A stretch of DNA of 64,000 nt from Nocardioides sp. ChNu-153 (GCF_030466625.1 NZ_JADEVT010000001.1:558001-622000); one strand, 5' to 3'; shown: positions 6,958 to 16,049, counted from the stretch's first letter. Numbers and translations are program-made. Notes: generated by a model from the letters alone, not told the origin.

Positions 6958-8453
6958 TCAGCGGCTGTCGGCCCCGCCGTCGAACCCGCCGTCGAACCCG
7001 CCGCCGCGCACGGGTCGCGACAGCCGGTCGAGGAACGCGGTGAGCAGCGCCTCGCGCAGGGCGGGCGTGGCCACGTCGAGCAGGGCGTCGACCTCGCCCC
7101 TCCGCTCCGGCAGCGCGAGGCCGCCGTCGGCACCGCCCCCCATGCCGACCGCCGCGAGCAGCCCGTCGAGCGCGGCGTCGTCGAGCGTGGCGGGGTCGAG
7201 CGCCCGGACGAAGCCGACCACCTCGTCGTCGAGCGCGACCGGGCCCGCGGCCCGCGCGGCGTCGACGGCGCGGCGCAGCGCGAGGAGCAGCCCCTCGACG
7301 TCGGTGGCCGCGCTGAGGGAGAGGTGGAGCGTCGGCGGCTGCCCGGCGTACGACAGCTGCGGCTGCGCCAGCCAGCCGTCGGCCGCGAGCTCGTCGGCCA
7401 CGGTGAACACGTCGCAGGAGCCGTCCGCGGCCACCGCGACGAGGGTCGAGTCGGGCGCGGCGACGAGGTCGAGCCCGGGGAGGTCCGCGAGCCCGGCCAC
7501 GAGCCGGTCGACGCCGTCCAGCACCGTGCGGGTCAGCTCCAGGTAGCCGGCGTCACCGATGGTGCGCAGCACCGCCCAGGCCCCGGCCAGCGGTCCGCCC
7601 GACTTCGTCGACTGCAGCGTGGTGTTGAGCATCGTGTAGCCCGGCCAGTCCGCCTCCGCGAACAGCTGCGGCCGGCGCAGCCCGGCGTCGCGGTGCAGCA
7701 GCACCGAGGTGCCCTTCGGGGCGTAGGCGTACTTGTGGAGGTCCACCGAGATGCTCGTGACGCCCGGCACCGCGAAGGTCCACGGCGGCACCGGCCGGCC
7801 CAGCCGCGCGGCGTAGGGCAGCACCCACCCGCCGATGCACGCGTCGACGTGGCAGCGCACGCCGTGCTCCGCGCCGCGATCGCGGCCACCTCGGCGACGG
7901 GGTCGACCACCCCGTGGGCGTACGACGGGGCGCTCACCGCCACGAGCACCGTGCGGTCGGCGTCGGCCGCCACGGCCGCGCGCGTGGCCGCCACGTCGGC
8001 GCGGAAGTCCGGGCCGACGGGCACGACCACGGTCTCGACTCCGAAGTAGTGGGCCGCCTTGTGGAACGCGGCATGGACGGTCGACGGCACGACCATCCGG
8101 GGCCGCAGCCCGGCCGCGGCGAGGTCGGGCCGGGCGTCGCGGGCGGTCTGCACCGCGAGCAGCACCGACTCGGTGCCGCCCGAGGTCACCGTGCCGACGA
8201 CGGGGTCCGGCGCGTCCAGCAGGTCGCACGCGGCGCCCACGACCTCGTTCTCCATCACCAGCACGCTCGGGAAGGCGGTGGGGTCGAGCCCGTTCGTGGC
8301 CGCGTACGCCGCGACCGCGGCCCGCGCGACGCGGTCCACCTCCGGGAGGCCGGCGTCGTACACGTAGGCGAGGGTGCGTCCCCCGTGCGTCGGCAGGTCG
8401 CCCCGCTGCAGCTCCGCGAGGCGGGCGAGGACGGGGTGCTCGGGCCCGCTCAC
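6958..8453 (-). pseudogene. PLP-dependent decarboxylase/lyase (group II, sphingosine-1-phosphate-lyase-like), interrupted by a -1 frameshift
   Basis: Two frames together encode one protein of about 497 residues. The first (GTG at 8451-8453 to about 7868) carries the PLP-phosphate motif TSGGTESVLLA. The second (about 7867 to 6958) carries HVDACIGGW and the PLP lysine in VDLHKYAYAPKG. The break is at 7864-7872, where one base is missing before the codons for EHGVRCHVDA. All key residues are otherwise intact and codon use is normal, so this is a very recent lesion or a sequencing error. The family includes sphingosine-1-phosphate lyase and group II amino-acid decarboxylases. The GTGA overlap with the upstream MFS gene indicates coupled translation. 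Confidence 0.82.
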
Positions 8454-9808
8454 GCGCTCACCTCGGCGACGGTCGTCGCGTCGAGGGAGTAGCGCCGCAG
8501 CCACAGCAGGCTGAGCAGCACCAGCGCGGCGGGCACGAGCGAGAAGCCGAGCGCGATGGCGGTGACGGCCGAGTCCGGCTGCGCGGAGGCGCCCCCGGTG
8601 CTCGACACGTAGCCGCCCAGCGCGAGCGCGACGCCGAAGACACCGGGGCCCAGGGCCAGGCCGACGGTCTCGCCCGCGGTCCACACGCCGGTGTAGACGC
8701 CGGCCCGGTTCTCCCCGGTGCGGCGCGCGTCGACGGCCGCGGCGTCCGGGAGCATCGCCAGCGGGAAGACCTGGGTGCCGGCGTACCCGACGCCGACCAC
8801 GGCGACCGCCAGCGCGACGACGACCAGCGGCGCGACGAGGGCGCTGGCGGTCGCGGCGGCGCCCGCCGCCAGCACGAGCGAGGCGACGACGAACCCGCGC
8901 TGCTTGCCCACCCGCTCGCCGTACCGGGTCCAGACCGGGGTCAGCACGAGCGCCGGGCCGACGAAGCAGACGAACAGCGGCGTCGCCAGCGACGCGTCCT
9001 CGAGCACGTGCCGGGCGAGGTAGTCGACGCCGGCGAGCATGGTGCCGACCGCGAGGGCCTGCACGACGTACGTCGAGAGCAGCAGCCGGAAGTCGTGGGC
9101 GCGCGCGACGACCCGCAGCTGGTCGCGCAGGCTGCCGGCCCCCGCGGCGGGGGCGAGGACGGGCGCGCGGCGCGTGCCGACGTACGCCCCGACCACGCCG
9201 ACGGCGATGAGGACCGCGATCGTCAGGCCCATGGCCCGGTAGCCGTCGCGCCCGCCGACGGCGTCGCGGATGGCCGGCGCGCTCGCGCCCGCCACGAGGA
9301 TGGTCAGCGCCAGGATCGCGACGCGCCACGTCATCAGCCGGGTGCGCTCGTCGTAGGAGTCGGTGATCTCCGCGGGCATCGCGACGTAGGGCACCTGGAA
9401 GAACGCGTACGCCGTCGCGCAGCCCAGGAACGCGACCAGCACCCAGAGCGCCTCGAGCCACTGCGCCCCGAGGCCGGGCGAGGCGAAGACGAGCGCGAAG
9501 AGCACGGCCAGGGGCAGCCCGGCGCGCAGCAGCCACGGCCGGCGCGGGCCGCGGGGGTCGCGCGTGCGGTCCGTGATGCGCCCGGCGACCGGGTTGACCA
9601 CGACGTCCCAGGCCTTCGGGGCGACGACGAGGATGCCGGCCCACAGGGCGGCGACGCCGAGCTCGTCGGTCAGGTAGGGCAGCAGCATGAGGCCCGGCAC
9701 CGTGCCGAAGGCGCCGGTGGCGACCGAGCCGCTGCCGTAGCCGAGGCGGACGGAGCGGGGGAGCGTGCGGGTGGTGGGGGAGGGCGCCGGGCGCTCAGCC
9801 GAACGCAC
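8450..9808 (-). CDS. MFS transporter, GPH (glycoside-pentoside-hexuronide:cation) type
   Basis: The protein has 452 residues and about 12 hydrophobic segments. The N-terminal half has the GPH-like patterns DVVVNPVAGRITDRTRDP and YVAMPAEITDSYDERTRL. The substrate is not deducible; such carriers usually take up sugars or related solutes with a cation. The GTG start at 9806-9808 lies inside the end of the preceding hydrolase gene (14-base overlap). Its stop overlaps the decarboxylase start by four bases (GTGA, 8450-8453). The three genes therefore look like one operon. Confidence 0.88.
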   Translation of the reverse strand: MRSAERPAPSPTTRTLPRSVRLGYGSGSVATGAFGTVPGLMLLPYLTDELGVAALWAGILVVAPKAWDVVVNPVAGRITDRTRDPRGPRRPWLLRAGLPLAVLFALVFASPGLGAQWLEALWVLVAFLGCATAYAFFQVPYVAMPAEITDSYDERTRLMTWRVAILALTILVAGASAPAIRDAVGGRDGYRAMGLTIAVLIAVGVVGAYVGTRRAPVLAPAAGAGSLRDQLRVVARAHDFRLLLSTYVVQALAVGTMLAGVDYLARHVLEDASLATPLFVCFVGPALVLTPVWTRYGERVGKQRGFVVASLVLAAGAAATASALVAPLVVVALAVAVVGVGYAGTQVFPLAMLPDAAAVDARRTGENRAGVYTGVWTAGETVGLALGPGVFGVALALGGYVSSTGGASAQPDSAVTAIALGFSLVPAALVLLSLLWLRRYSLDATTVAEVSA

Positions 9809-11000
9809 GCGACGCCGCCGATCCGTAGCGGCGGTCGGGGTTGGAGCCGATGCGGTCGGCGCGGGGCGCGCTCGGCGGGGTGGAGCCCGGGCGCGGCGTC
9901 GAGCCCGGGCGCGGCGTCGACCACTGGTCGACCCACGCGTCGATGGAGCGCCAGGTCGTCCCCCGCGCCGCGCGGCCGGTCAGCATGCCGAGGTGCCCGC
10001 CGGGCACGACCTCGAACTGGACCTCCTCGGCGCCGGTCAGCAGCTCGGTCAGCGGCTTGACCGCGCTGACGGGCGCGATGCCGTCGGTCGCGCCCGCGAA
10101 CACCAGCACGGGGCAGGTGATGTCGGCGACGCGGATCTCCCGCGGCCCGTCGGGGGTGTCGAGGGGGAAGGTGCCGGAGAGCAGGGCGTTGCCCCGGTAC
10201 ATCCGGTGGTAGAGCTGCCCGAACGAGCGGCCGGGGTAGGCGATCATCCCCGCCGTGAACGCGTTCACGGCCTCCACCTGGGCGAGGAAGTCGGCGTCGT
10301 CGAGGTTGGCCGCCAGCGCCAGCGGCTTGGTCACCAGCTTCTGGAAGGCGCTGAGCTGGAAGGCCCACCGCACGAGGGGCCGCGGCGCCCCGCCCATCGT
10401 CTGGTAGACCCGCGTGACCGCGCGCAGCTGCGGCGGCAGCACGTCGAGGTTGAGCAGCGGGCGCAGCGGGGCGATGAGCGGCACCTTGCTGAGGTCGAAG
10501 GGCGAGCCCACGACGGTGAGCGAGGCGACCGGAAGGTCGGTGTCGCCGGCCAGCGTGAGGGCCGCGAAGATGCCGCCGAGGCTCCACCCGACGACGTGCA
10601 CGGGGCGCCCGCCGGAGTGCCGCGCGACCTCCCGGATCGCGGTCGGCACCACCTCGGAGATCCAGTGCTCCATCCCGAGGTTGCGGTCGCGGAAGGAGAC
10701 CTGGCCGTACTCCACGAGGTACGTCGGGCGCCCCTCGGCCACGAGGTGCTCGACCAGCGAGCAGCCCCGCCGCAGGTCGAAGCAGCTCGCCGGCGCCGCG
10801 AGCGGCGTCACCAGCAGGACGGGGTCGCCCTTCTCGGGGACCGAGGGGTCCGGGCGGTAGTGGTAGACCTCGCGCAGCTGACCGTCGTCGATGAGCACCC
10901 GGGGCATCTTCCGCAGGTCGGCGAGCCCGCCGTAGAGCACCTTGTGCGCCACGTTGCCGGTGGCCGAGATGACCTGGTCGGGCTTCGGGAGGAGGTCCAT
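9795..11000 (-). CDS. Alpha/beta hydrolase related to polyhydroxyalkanoate synthase, Ser nucleophile
   Basis: The protein has 401 residues from the ATG at 10998-11000. The fold and several motifs (LLVTPLAAPASCFDLRRG, YLVEYGQVSFRDRNLGMEHW, then HVVGWSLGG) follow PhaC-type polyester synthases. The nucleophile elbow is G-W-S140-L-G-G, whereas true PhaC uses Cys. Downstream D (FAGATDGIAP) and H (GGHLGML) complete a triad. This points to a lipase/depolymerase-like or non-polymerising relative. The C-terminus carries a duplicated TPRPGS from an 18-base tandem repeat. It heads the run hydrolase-MFS-decarboxylase. Confidence 0.82.
   Translation of the reverse strand: MDLLPKPDQVISATGNVAHKVLYGGLADLRKMPRVLIDDGQLREVYHYRPDPSVPEKGDPVLLVTPLAAPASCFDLRRGCSLVEHLVAEGRPTYLVEYGQVSFRDRNLGMEHWISEVVPTAIREVARHSGGRPVHVVGWSLGGIFAALTLAGDTDLPVASLTVVGSPFDLSKVPLIAPLRPLLNLDVLPPQLRAVTRVYQTMGGAPRPLVRWAFQLSAFQKLVTKPLALAANLDDADFLAQVEAVNAFTAGMIAYPGRSFGQLYHRMYRGNALLSGTFPLDTPDGPREIRVADITCPVLVFAGATDGIAPVSAVKPLTELLTGAEEVQFEVVPGGHLGMLTGRAARGTTWRSIDAWVDQWSTPRPGSTPRPGSTPPSAPRADRIGSNPDRRYGSAASRAFG
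9883..9918. repeat. Perfect 18-base tandem duplication inside the PhaC-like gene
   Basis: The unit GAGCCCGGGCGCGGCGTC occurs twice back to back (9883-9900 and 9901-9918). It adds a second TPRPGS hexapeptide to the disordered C-terminal tail without shifting the frame. Confidence 0.85.
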
Positions 11001-11094
11001 GGGGGGCAAGGTACTCCGGCGCGCAGGGCCAGGGGAGGGTCTGTTACCCACCGGTCACCTCGCCCGTCGAACGGTCGTGGGGCAAGGTGGGTGG

Positions 11095-12555
11095 ATGAGG
11101 TGGACATCCCTGGCCGGTCTCGGCGCCGCGGCCGTCGGCGCCCTCGCCGTGCGCGACGCGACCCAGAAGAAGCACGCCATCCTGCGCAACTACCCGGTCG
11201 TCGGCCACGGCCGCTTCCTTGTGGAGCGCTTCGGCCCCGAGCTGCGGCAGTACATCGTGACCTCCAACGACGAGGAGCGGCCCTTCAGCCGCGACCAGCG
11301 CCGCTGGGTCTACGCGAGCTCCAAGCTGGAGAACGCGTACGTCGGGTTCGGCACCGACAACGACGTCGAGAACACCGCGGGCTACCCCGTCGTGAAGCAC
11401 CGCACCTTCGCCGGCAGCGGCCCGGGCACGCACCCGCACAGCGAGGAGGGCGTGCCCCTGCCGGGCCTCAAGGTGCTCGGCGGGCCGCGCGGGCGTCGCC
11501 ACGCCTTCGTCCCGCCGTCGATCGTCAACGTCTCCGGCATGAGCTTCGGGTCGCTGTCGCACGCGGCGATCACGGCGCTGAACCAGGGCGTCGCGACCGC
11601 CGGGGCCTGGCAGAACACCGGCGAGGGCGGGCTCTCGACGTACCACCGCGCCGGGGGCGACCTCGTCTTCCAGATCGGTACGGCGTACTTCGGCTGCCGT
11701 GACGCGGAGGGGCGGTTCGACCTCGCCCGGCTCGTGGACCTCGTGGCGTCCGCGCCGGTGCGCGCCATCGAGATCAAGCTGTCCCAGGGCGCGAAGCCGG
11801 GCCTCGGCGGGCTGCTGCCGGGCGCGAAGGTGACCCCCGAGATCGCCGAGGTGCGCGGCATCCCCGTCGGCGTCGACTGCGCCTCCCCGAGCCGGCACAC
11901 GGCCTTCGACAGCGTCGACTCCATGCTCGACCTCGTCGAGCGCGTCGCGGACGCCACCGGGCTGCCGGTCGGCATCAAGTCCGCGGTCGGCAACCTCGAC
12001 TTCTGGGACGAGCTCGTCGCGCAGATGGCGTCGGGCGAGCGCGGCGTCGACTTCGTCAACATCGACGGGGGCGAGGGCGGCACCGGCGCGGCGCCGCTCA
12101 TCTTCTCCGACGCCGTGGCCTACCCCTTCCGCATCGGGTTCGCCGAGGTGCGCAAGCGCTTCGACGCCGCCGGGCTGGGGGACCGGGTGACCTTCCTCGG
12201 GGCCGGCAAGCTCGGCATCCCGGAGAACGCCGTGGTCGCCTTCGCGCTGGGCGTCGACGTGATCAGCGTCGGCCGCGAGGCGATGCTGGCGCTGGGGTGC
12301 ATCCAGGCCCAGAAGTGCCACACCGACCGGTGCCCGGTGGGGGTCGCGACGCAGGACCCGCGCTACGTGCGCGGCCTCGACGTGCCGTCGAAGGCCGAGC
12401 GGGTCACGAACTACCTCGTGTCGCTGCGCCGCGACCTGCTGAAGGTCGCCGAGGCCGTCGGGGTCGACCACCCGGCGCTCATCACGGTCGACGACATCGA
12501 CGTGCTCGACGGTGTGACGACGCGGCGCAGCCTGCGCGACGTGTACGGCTACTGA
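11095..12555 (+). CDS. FMN-binding glutamate-synthase-family protein (GltB central-domain homologue)
   Basis: The protein has 486 residues: a short N-terminal hydrophobic segment and then the FMN/synthase barrel of glutamate synthase. Visible features are NVSGMSFGSLSHAAI, KLSQGAKPGLGG, DFVNIDGGEGGTGAAPL and FLGAGKLGIPENA. A Cys set for a 3Fe-4S cluster follows (CIQAQKCHTDRCPVG). There is no amidotransferase domain, so it is not a complete GOGAT large subunit; stand-alone copies are common and their reaction is poorly defined. The ATG at 11095 is preceded by CAAGGT six bases upstream, which may be a leaderless -10. The preceding hydrolase gene is divergent. Confidence 0.9.
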   Translation: MRWTSLAGLGAAAVGALAVRDATQKKHAILRNYPVVGHGRFLVERFGPELRQYIVTSNDEERPFSRDQRRWVYASSKLENAYVGFGTDNDVENTAGYPVVKHRTFAGSGPGTHPHSEEGVPLPGLKVLGGPRGRRHAFVPPSIVNVSGMSFGSLSHAAITALNQGVATAGAWQNTGEGGLSTYHRAGGDLVFQIGTAYFGCRDAEGRFDLARLVDLVASAPVRAIEIKLSQGAKPGLGGLLPGAKVTPEIAEVRGIPVGVDCASPSRHTAFDSVDSMLDLVERVADATGLPVGIKSAVGNLDFWDELVAQMASGERGVDFVNIDGGEGGTGAAPLIFSDAVAYPFRIGFAEVRKRFDAAGLGDRVTFLGAGKLGIPENAVVAFALGVDVISVGREAMLALGCIQAQKCHTDRCPVGVATQDPRYVRGLDVPSKAERVTNYLVSLRRDLLKVAEAVGVDHPALITVDDIDVLDGVTTRRSLRDVYGY

Positions 12556-12557
12556 GC

Positions 12558-12603
12558 GGGGGCGGGGGCGGGGGCGGGGGTGGGTCCGGCCCCGCGGGGC
12601 CGG
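12558..12603. terminator. G-quadruplex-type tract plus 18-base palindrome between convergent genes
   Basis: Three bases after the glutamate-synthase-like stop codon, four runs of five G separated by single C residues occupy 12558-12580, followed by TGGG. The perfect palindrome CCGGCCCCGCGGGGCCGG then spans 12586-12603. otsA converges from the right with its stop at 12617. The palindrome can act as a two-way terminator. The G-tract could fold as an RNA or DNA G-quadruplex on the top strand. Confidence 0.6.
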
Positions 12604-12616
12604 CCGTCCCCGCCCG

Positions 12617-14059
12617 TCAGGACTTGCGGGCGGGACGGACCGTCTTGCCGTGGTCGGGACGCGTGGCCGACAGCTCCTCGAGGAACCGCGCGGCCCAGAA
12701 CGCCACGTCCTTCTCCGTCACCGTCTTGCGCATCGCCTTCATGCGGCGACCGCGGTCCTTCGGGTCCGCCTGGTGCGCGGCCAGGAGCGCCTGCTTCATG
12801 CCGTTGATGTCGTAGGGGTTGACGAGCCACGCCTGGCGCAGCTCCTCCGCCGCGCCCGCGAACTCCGAGAGCACGAGGGCCCCGTCGTTGTCGTAGCGGC
12901 ACGCGACGTACTCCTTGGCCACGAGGTTCATCCCGTCGCGGTACGGCGTGACCACCATGACGTCGGCCGCCCGGTAGAGCGCGGCCATCTCCTCGCGGGG
13001 GTACGAGGAGTGCAGGTAGGAGATGACGGGGCGCCCGATGCGCCCGAGGTCGCCGTTGATGCGACCCACGAGCCGGTCGATGTCGTCGCGCAGGATCCGG
13101 TACTGCTCCACCCGCTCGCGCGACGGCGTCGCGACCTGCACGAACACGGCGTCCTCGACCCCGAAGTGGCCGTCGGCCACGAGCTCGGAGAAGGCGCGCA
13201 GCCGGGCGTAGATGCCCTTCGTGTAGTCGAGCCGGTCGATGCCGAGGAAGATCTTGCCCGGGTTGCCGAGCGCCTCCCGGATCGCGCGGGCGCGCCGGTC
13301 GACGGTCTCGGAGCGCGCCAGCTCCTCGAACCCGGCGGTGTCGATGCTGATGGGGAACGCGGCCGCCTTCACCATGCGCCCGTCGGGCAGGTAGACCATG
13401 TCGCGGTGCGTCTTGTGCCCCACCCGCTGGCGCACGAGCCGGATGAAGTTCTGCGCCGCGCCGGGCAGCTGGAAGCCCACGAGGTCCGCGCCCAGCAGCC
13501 CCTCGAGGATCTGGCGGCGCCACGGCAGCTGCTGGAACAGCTCGGTGGGGGGGAACGGGATGTGGAGGTAGAACCCGATCCGCAGGTCGGGGCGCAGGTC
13601 GCGCAGCATCTGGGGGACGAGCTGCAGCTGGTAGTCCTGCACCCACACGGTCGCGCCCTCGGCGGCGATCTCCGCGGCGCGCGCGGCGAAGCGCTCGTTG
13701 ACGCGGACGTAGGAGTCGAACCACTCGCGGTGGAACTCCGGCTTGGCGACGACGTCGTGGTAGAGCGGCCACAGCGTGCTGTTGGAGAAGCCCTCGTAGA
13801 ACTCGACGACCTCCTCGGCGCTCAGGCCGACGGGGACGAGCTGCAGCCCGTCCTCGACGAACGGCTCGAGGTCGCTGTCGCCGCTCCCGCCGGGCCAGCC
13901 GATCCACGCGCCGTCGTTGGCGCGCATGACCGGCTCGAGCGCGCTGACCAGGCCACCCGGCGAGCGGCGCCACCCGACGGAGCCGTCGGGGTTGGTCGTG
14001 CGGTCGACGGGGAGTCGGTTGGCGACGATGACGAGGTCTGCCGTGCCTGTGGGAGCCAC
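12617..14059 (-). CDS. otsA: Trehalose-6-phosphate synthase
   Basis: The protein has 480 residues of GT20 glycosyltransferase, joining UDP/ADP-glucose to glucose-6-phosphate. Diagnostic stretches are [11 protein letters not shown] at the N-terminus, [35 protein letters not shown] and [18 protein letters not shown] near the C-terminus. The start is GTG (14057-14059) with TAGGGT at 14066-14071, exactly six bases upstream, suggesting a leaderless mRNA. The partner otsB lies about 1 kb away on the other strand, with the DUF3263 and LytR_C genes between, so OtsAB is not one operon here. Confidence 0.96.
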   Translation of the reverse strand: MAPTGTADLVIVANRLPVDRTTNPDGSVGWRRSPGGLVSALEPVMRANDGAWIGWPGGSGDSDLEPFVEDGLQLVPVGLSAEEVVEFYEGFSNSTLWPLYHDVVAKPEFHREWFDSYVRVNERFAARAAEIAAEGATVWVQDYQLQLVPQMLRDLRPDLRIGFYLHIPFPPTELFQQLPWRRQILEGLLGADLVGFQLPGAAQNFIRLVRQRVGHKTHRDMVYLPDGRMVKAAAFPISIDTAGFEELARSETVDRRARAIREALGNPGKIFLGIDRLDYTKGIYARLRAFSELVADGHFGVEDAVFVQVATPSRERVEQYRILRDDIDRLVGRINGDLGRIGRPVISYLHSSYPREEMAALYRAADVMVVTPYRDGMNLVAKEYVACRYDNDGALVLSEFAGAAEELRQAWLVNPYDINGMKQALLAAHQADPKDRGRRMKAMRKTVTEKDVAFWAARFLEELSATRPDHGKTVRPARKS

Positions 14060-14177
14060 GCGATCACCCTAGTGGGACGAGGGGCGCGACCCGCCCGGCC
14101 TGTCCGGTGGGTCGCGCCGCGACGCACCGCGCGCGTGAATGACACCGTTGTCGTTCGTCGCCTACCATGGCCGGGAT

Positions 14178-14222
14178 CGCGCGTGAGAACGCGCGTGGCG
14201 CACCCCGCGGGGCGCGCCGCCG
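14178..14222 (+). promoter_or_regulatory. Structured leader upstream of the DUF3263 gene (two consecutive stems)
   Basis: CGCGCGT (14178-14184) and ACGCGCG (14189-14195) form a perfect 7-base stem with a GAGA tetraloop. GGCGC and GCGCC with a GC-rich loop form a second stem directly after it. Both fall in the presumed 5' leader, 27-70 bases before the DUF3263 start. The GNRA loop suggests an RNA hairpin, but no known riboswitch class is recognisable. Confidence 0.4.
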
Positions 14223-14248
14223 CCCGTCCCCTGCACCAGGAGCTGTCC

Positions 14249-14551
14249 ATGGATGCCGCGAACGCCGTCTCCCCGGACGCACGGAGCGCCGTCGAGGCCG
14301 AGGGCCTGTCGGAGCGCGACCTCGAGATCCTCGAGCTCGAGCGCCACTGGTGGAAGTACGCCGGGGCGAAGGAGCAGGCGGTCCGGAACAAGTTCCAGAT
14401 GAGCTCCACGCGCTACTACCAGGTGCTCAACGCCCTCATCGACAAGCCGGAGGCGCTCGCGGCCGACCCGCTGCTGGTCCGTCGCCTGCGTCGGCTGCGC
14501 GCGGCGCGGCAGCGCCAGCGCTCCGCCCGCCGCCTCGGCTTCGACGACTGA
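14249..14551 (+). CDS. DUF3263-family protein (chromosomal copy)
   Basis: The protein has 100 residues, with an ATG at 14249 six bases after AGGAG. The DUF3263 core is canonical: LSERDLEILELERHWWKYAG, then KEQAVRNKFQMSSTRYYQVL (a helix-turn-helix-like stretch) and [17 protein letters not shown]. The family is small and actinobacterial and probably binds DNA. It is followed five bases later by the LytR_C-type gene, so the pair is probably one transcript. This DUF3263/LytR_C neighbourhood is a recurring actinobacterial pairing, which hints at an envelope-linked role without proving one. Confidence 0.88.
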   Translation: MDAANAVSPDARSAVEAEGLSERDLEILELERHWWKYAGAKEQAVRNKFQMSSTRYYQVLNALIDKPEALAADPLLVRRLRRLRAARQRQRSARRLGFDD

Positions 14552-14556
14552 GCGCC

Positions 14557-15060
14557 GTGCGCACCCGTCGCGACGACCGCGGGGCGGCGTACCCCGCCCC
14601 CCTCGTCATGCTCAGCGTCATCGCCGTCGCCATGGCCGGCCTCGCCTTCGCCCTCACCGGCGGGGACGACCGGGACGACGAGGTCGTGACGGCCGCCCAG
14701 CCGGCCGCCACCTCGGAGGCGACCCCGACCGAGACCGCCACGAGCGCCCCGGCCCCGCCGCCGGCGCCCGAGCCGCCGCCGGTGGACCGCGCACAGGTCG
14801 TCGTCGAGGTCTTCAACAACTCGGGCATCCGGGGCCTGGCGTCGCGCACCGGCGACGAGGCCGCCGCCGCCGGCTGGCAGGTCGTCGGGTCCGACAACTG
14901 GGTCGGCACGATCCCGGCCTCCACCGTCTACTTCCCCGAGCGGCTCGAGCGCGAGGCGCAGCTGCTCGCCGAGGACCTCGGCATCACCCGCCTCATGCCG
15001 GCCGTCGACCCCATGCGGGGCGATCGGCTGACGGTGATCCTCACCGCCGACCGCGCCTGA
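14557..15060 (+). CDS. Membrane-anchored LytR_C-domain protein
   Basis: The protein has 167 residues from GTG 14557. One N-terminal membrane segment (VMLSVIAVAMAGLAFAL) is followed by an Ala/Thr/Pro linker (about 45-85) and a C-terminal LytR_C domain. That domain begins VVVEVFNNSGIRGLASRTGD, the characteristic NxSGxxGLA motif. LytR_C domains usually hang from LytR-CpsA-Psr ligases; the free-standing form with one anchor is common in actinobacteria and probably works at the cell wall. It starts five bases after the DUF3263 stop, implying co-transcription. Confidence 0.85.
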   Translation: MRTRRDDRGAAYPAPLVMLSVIAVAMAGLAFALTGGDDRDDEVVTAAQPAATSEATPTETATSAPAPPPAPEPPPVDRAQVVVEVFNNSGIRGLASRTGDEAAAAGWQVVGSDNWVGTIPASTVYFPERLEREAQLLAEDLGITRLMPAVDPMRGDRLTVILTADRA

Positions 15061-15139
15061 GGCACCCCCGCGCGGTGTGACGCGGCTCCGGTCGCGATCG
15101 ATGCCCGCGGCGGTGGCGTTCCGTGGTCCACTGTCCGTC

Positions 15140-15985
15140 ATGGAGTTCTCCTCCCCGAGCGCCGAGCGGCACTACGCCGCGGTGGTGAAGGTGGCGGCCT
15201 CGACCGTGGTCGCGCTCGACTTCGACGGCACCCTCTCGCCGATCGTCGACGACCCCGCCACGGCCCACATCCACGACGACGCGCCGGGCGTGCTCGTCGA
15301 CCTCGCGGTGCACGTGCGCGCCCTCGCCGTGGTGACGGGTCGTCCCGCGCGCCAGGTGCTGGCCCTCGGTGGTCTCGACGAGGTGGGCGAGCTGGTGCAC
15401 GACGCCGGCAGCGACCTCTACGTCTTCGGGCAGTACGGCAACGAGCGCTGGGACACCCAGGACCGCCGCGTCCGCTCGCCCCGCCCGCCGCACGGGCTCT
15501 CGACCTTCCTCGCCGGCCTGCCGAAGGTGCTGCGCACCGCGGACGCCACGGAGGCGTACGTCGAGGAGAAGGGCCTGGCCATCGCGGTCCACACCCGTCG
15601 TCTGGCCGACCCGCAGGGCGCGTTCGAGCGCCTCATGCCCCTGGTGTCGGAGCTGGCGGCCGCCAACGAGCTCGGCGTCGAGCCGGGCCGGTCGGTCATC
15701 GAGGTGCGCTCGCCGGGCATGCACAAGGGCGAGGCCGTGCGCACGCTGGTGCGCGAGACCCGCGCCGGTGGCTTCGTCTTCGCCGGCGACGACCTCGGCG
15801 ACGTCGAGGCCTTCAAGGCCGTGGCGGACCTGCGCAACCAGGGGATGCCCGCGCTGCTGGTCTGCTCGGCGTCGGAGGAGCAGAGCGCGCTCGCCGACCT
15901 GGCCGACGTCGTCGTACCCGGCCCGGAGGGCGTGCTGGACCTGCTCCGACGGCTCGCCTCCGACGCCGCGTCCGTCCGCGCCTGA
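15140..15985 (+). CDS. otsB: Trehalose-6-phosphate phosphatase
   Basis: The protein has 281 residues of HAD superfamily. Motif I is DFDGTLSP (27-34) with the two catalytic Asp, and ALAVVTGRPARQVLAL follows. MHKGEAVRTLVRE carries the conserved Lys, and FVFAGDDLGDVEAF is the last acidic motif. It dephosphorylates trehalose-6-phosphate made by OtsA. I chose the ATG at 15140; the same frame is open to an ATG at 15077, but the added residues (TRLRSRSMPAAVAF) do not look like family sequence. No riboswitch or strong terminator separates it from the thrC leader. Confidence 0.93.
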   Translation: MEFSSPSAERHYAAVVKVAASTVVALDFDGTLSPIVDDPATAHIHDDAPGVLVDLAVHVRALAVVTGRPARQVLALGGLDEVGELVHDAGSDLYVFGQYGNERWDTQDRRVRSPRPPHGLSTFLAGLPKVLRTADATEAYVEEKGLAIAVHTRRLADPQGAFERLMPLVSELAAANELGVEPGRSVIEVRSPGMHKGEAVRTLVRETRAGGFVFAGDDLGDVEAFKAVADLRNQGMPALLVCSASEEQSALADLADVVVPGPEGVLDLLRRLASDAASVRA

Positions 15986-16049
15986 CGTCGGTCCCGGCCG
16001 TGCTCCGCCGCGCCACGGCGGGGTGACGGCCGCGCGTGTCCCAGTGGGT

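Noticed and set aside
15077..15139. Upstream ATG giving otsB 21 extra residues
   Set aside because: The extra sequence does not resemble the family; the ATG at 15140 begins a normal N-terminus.
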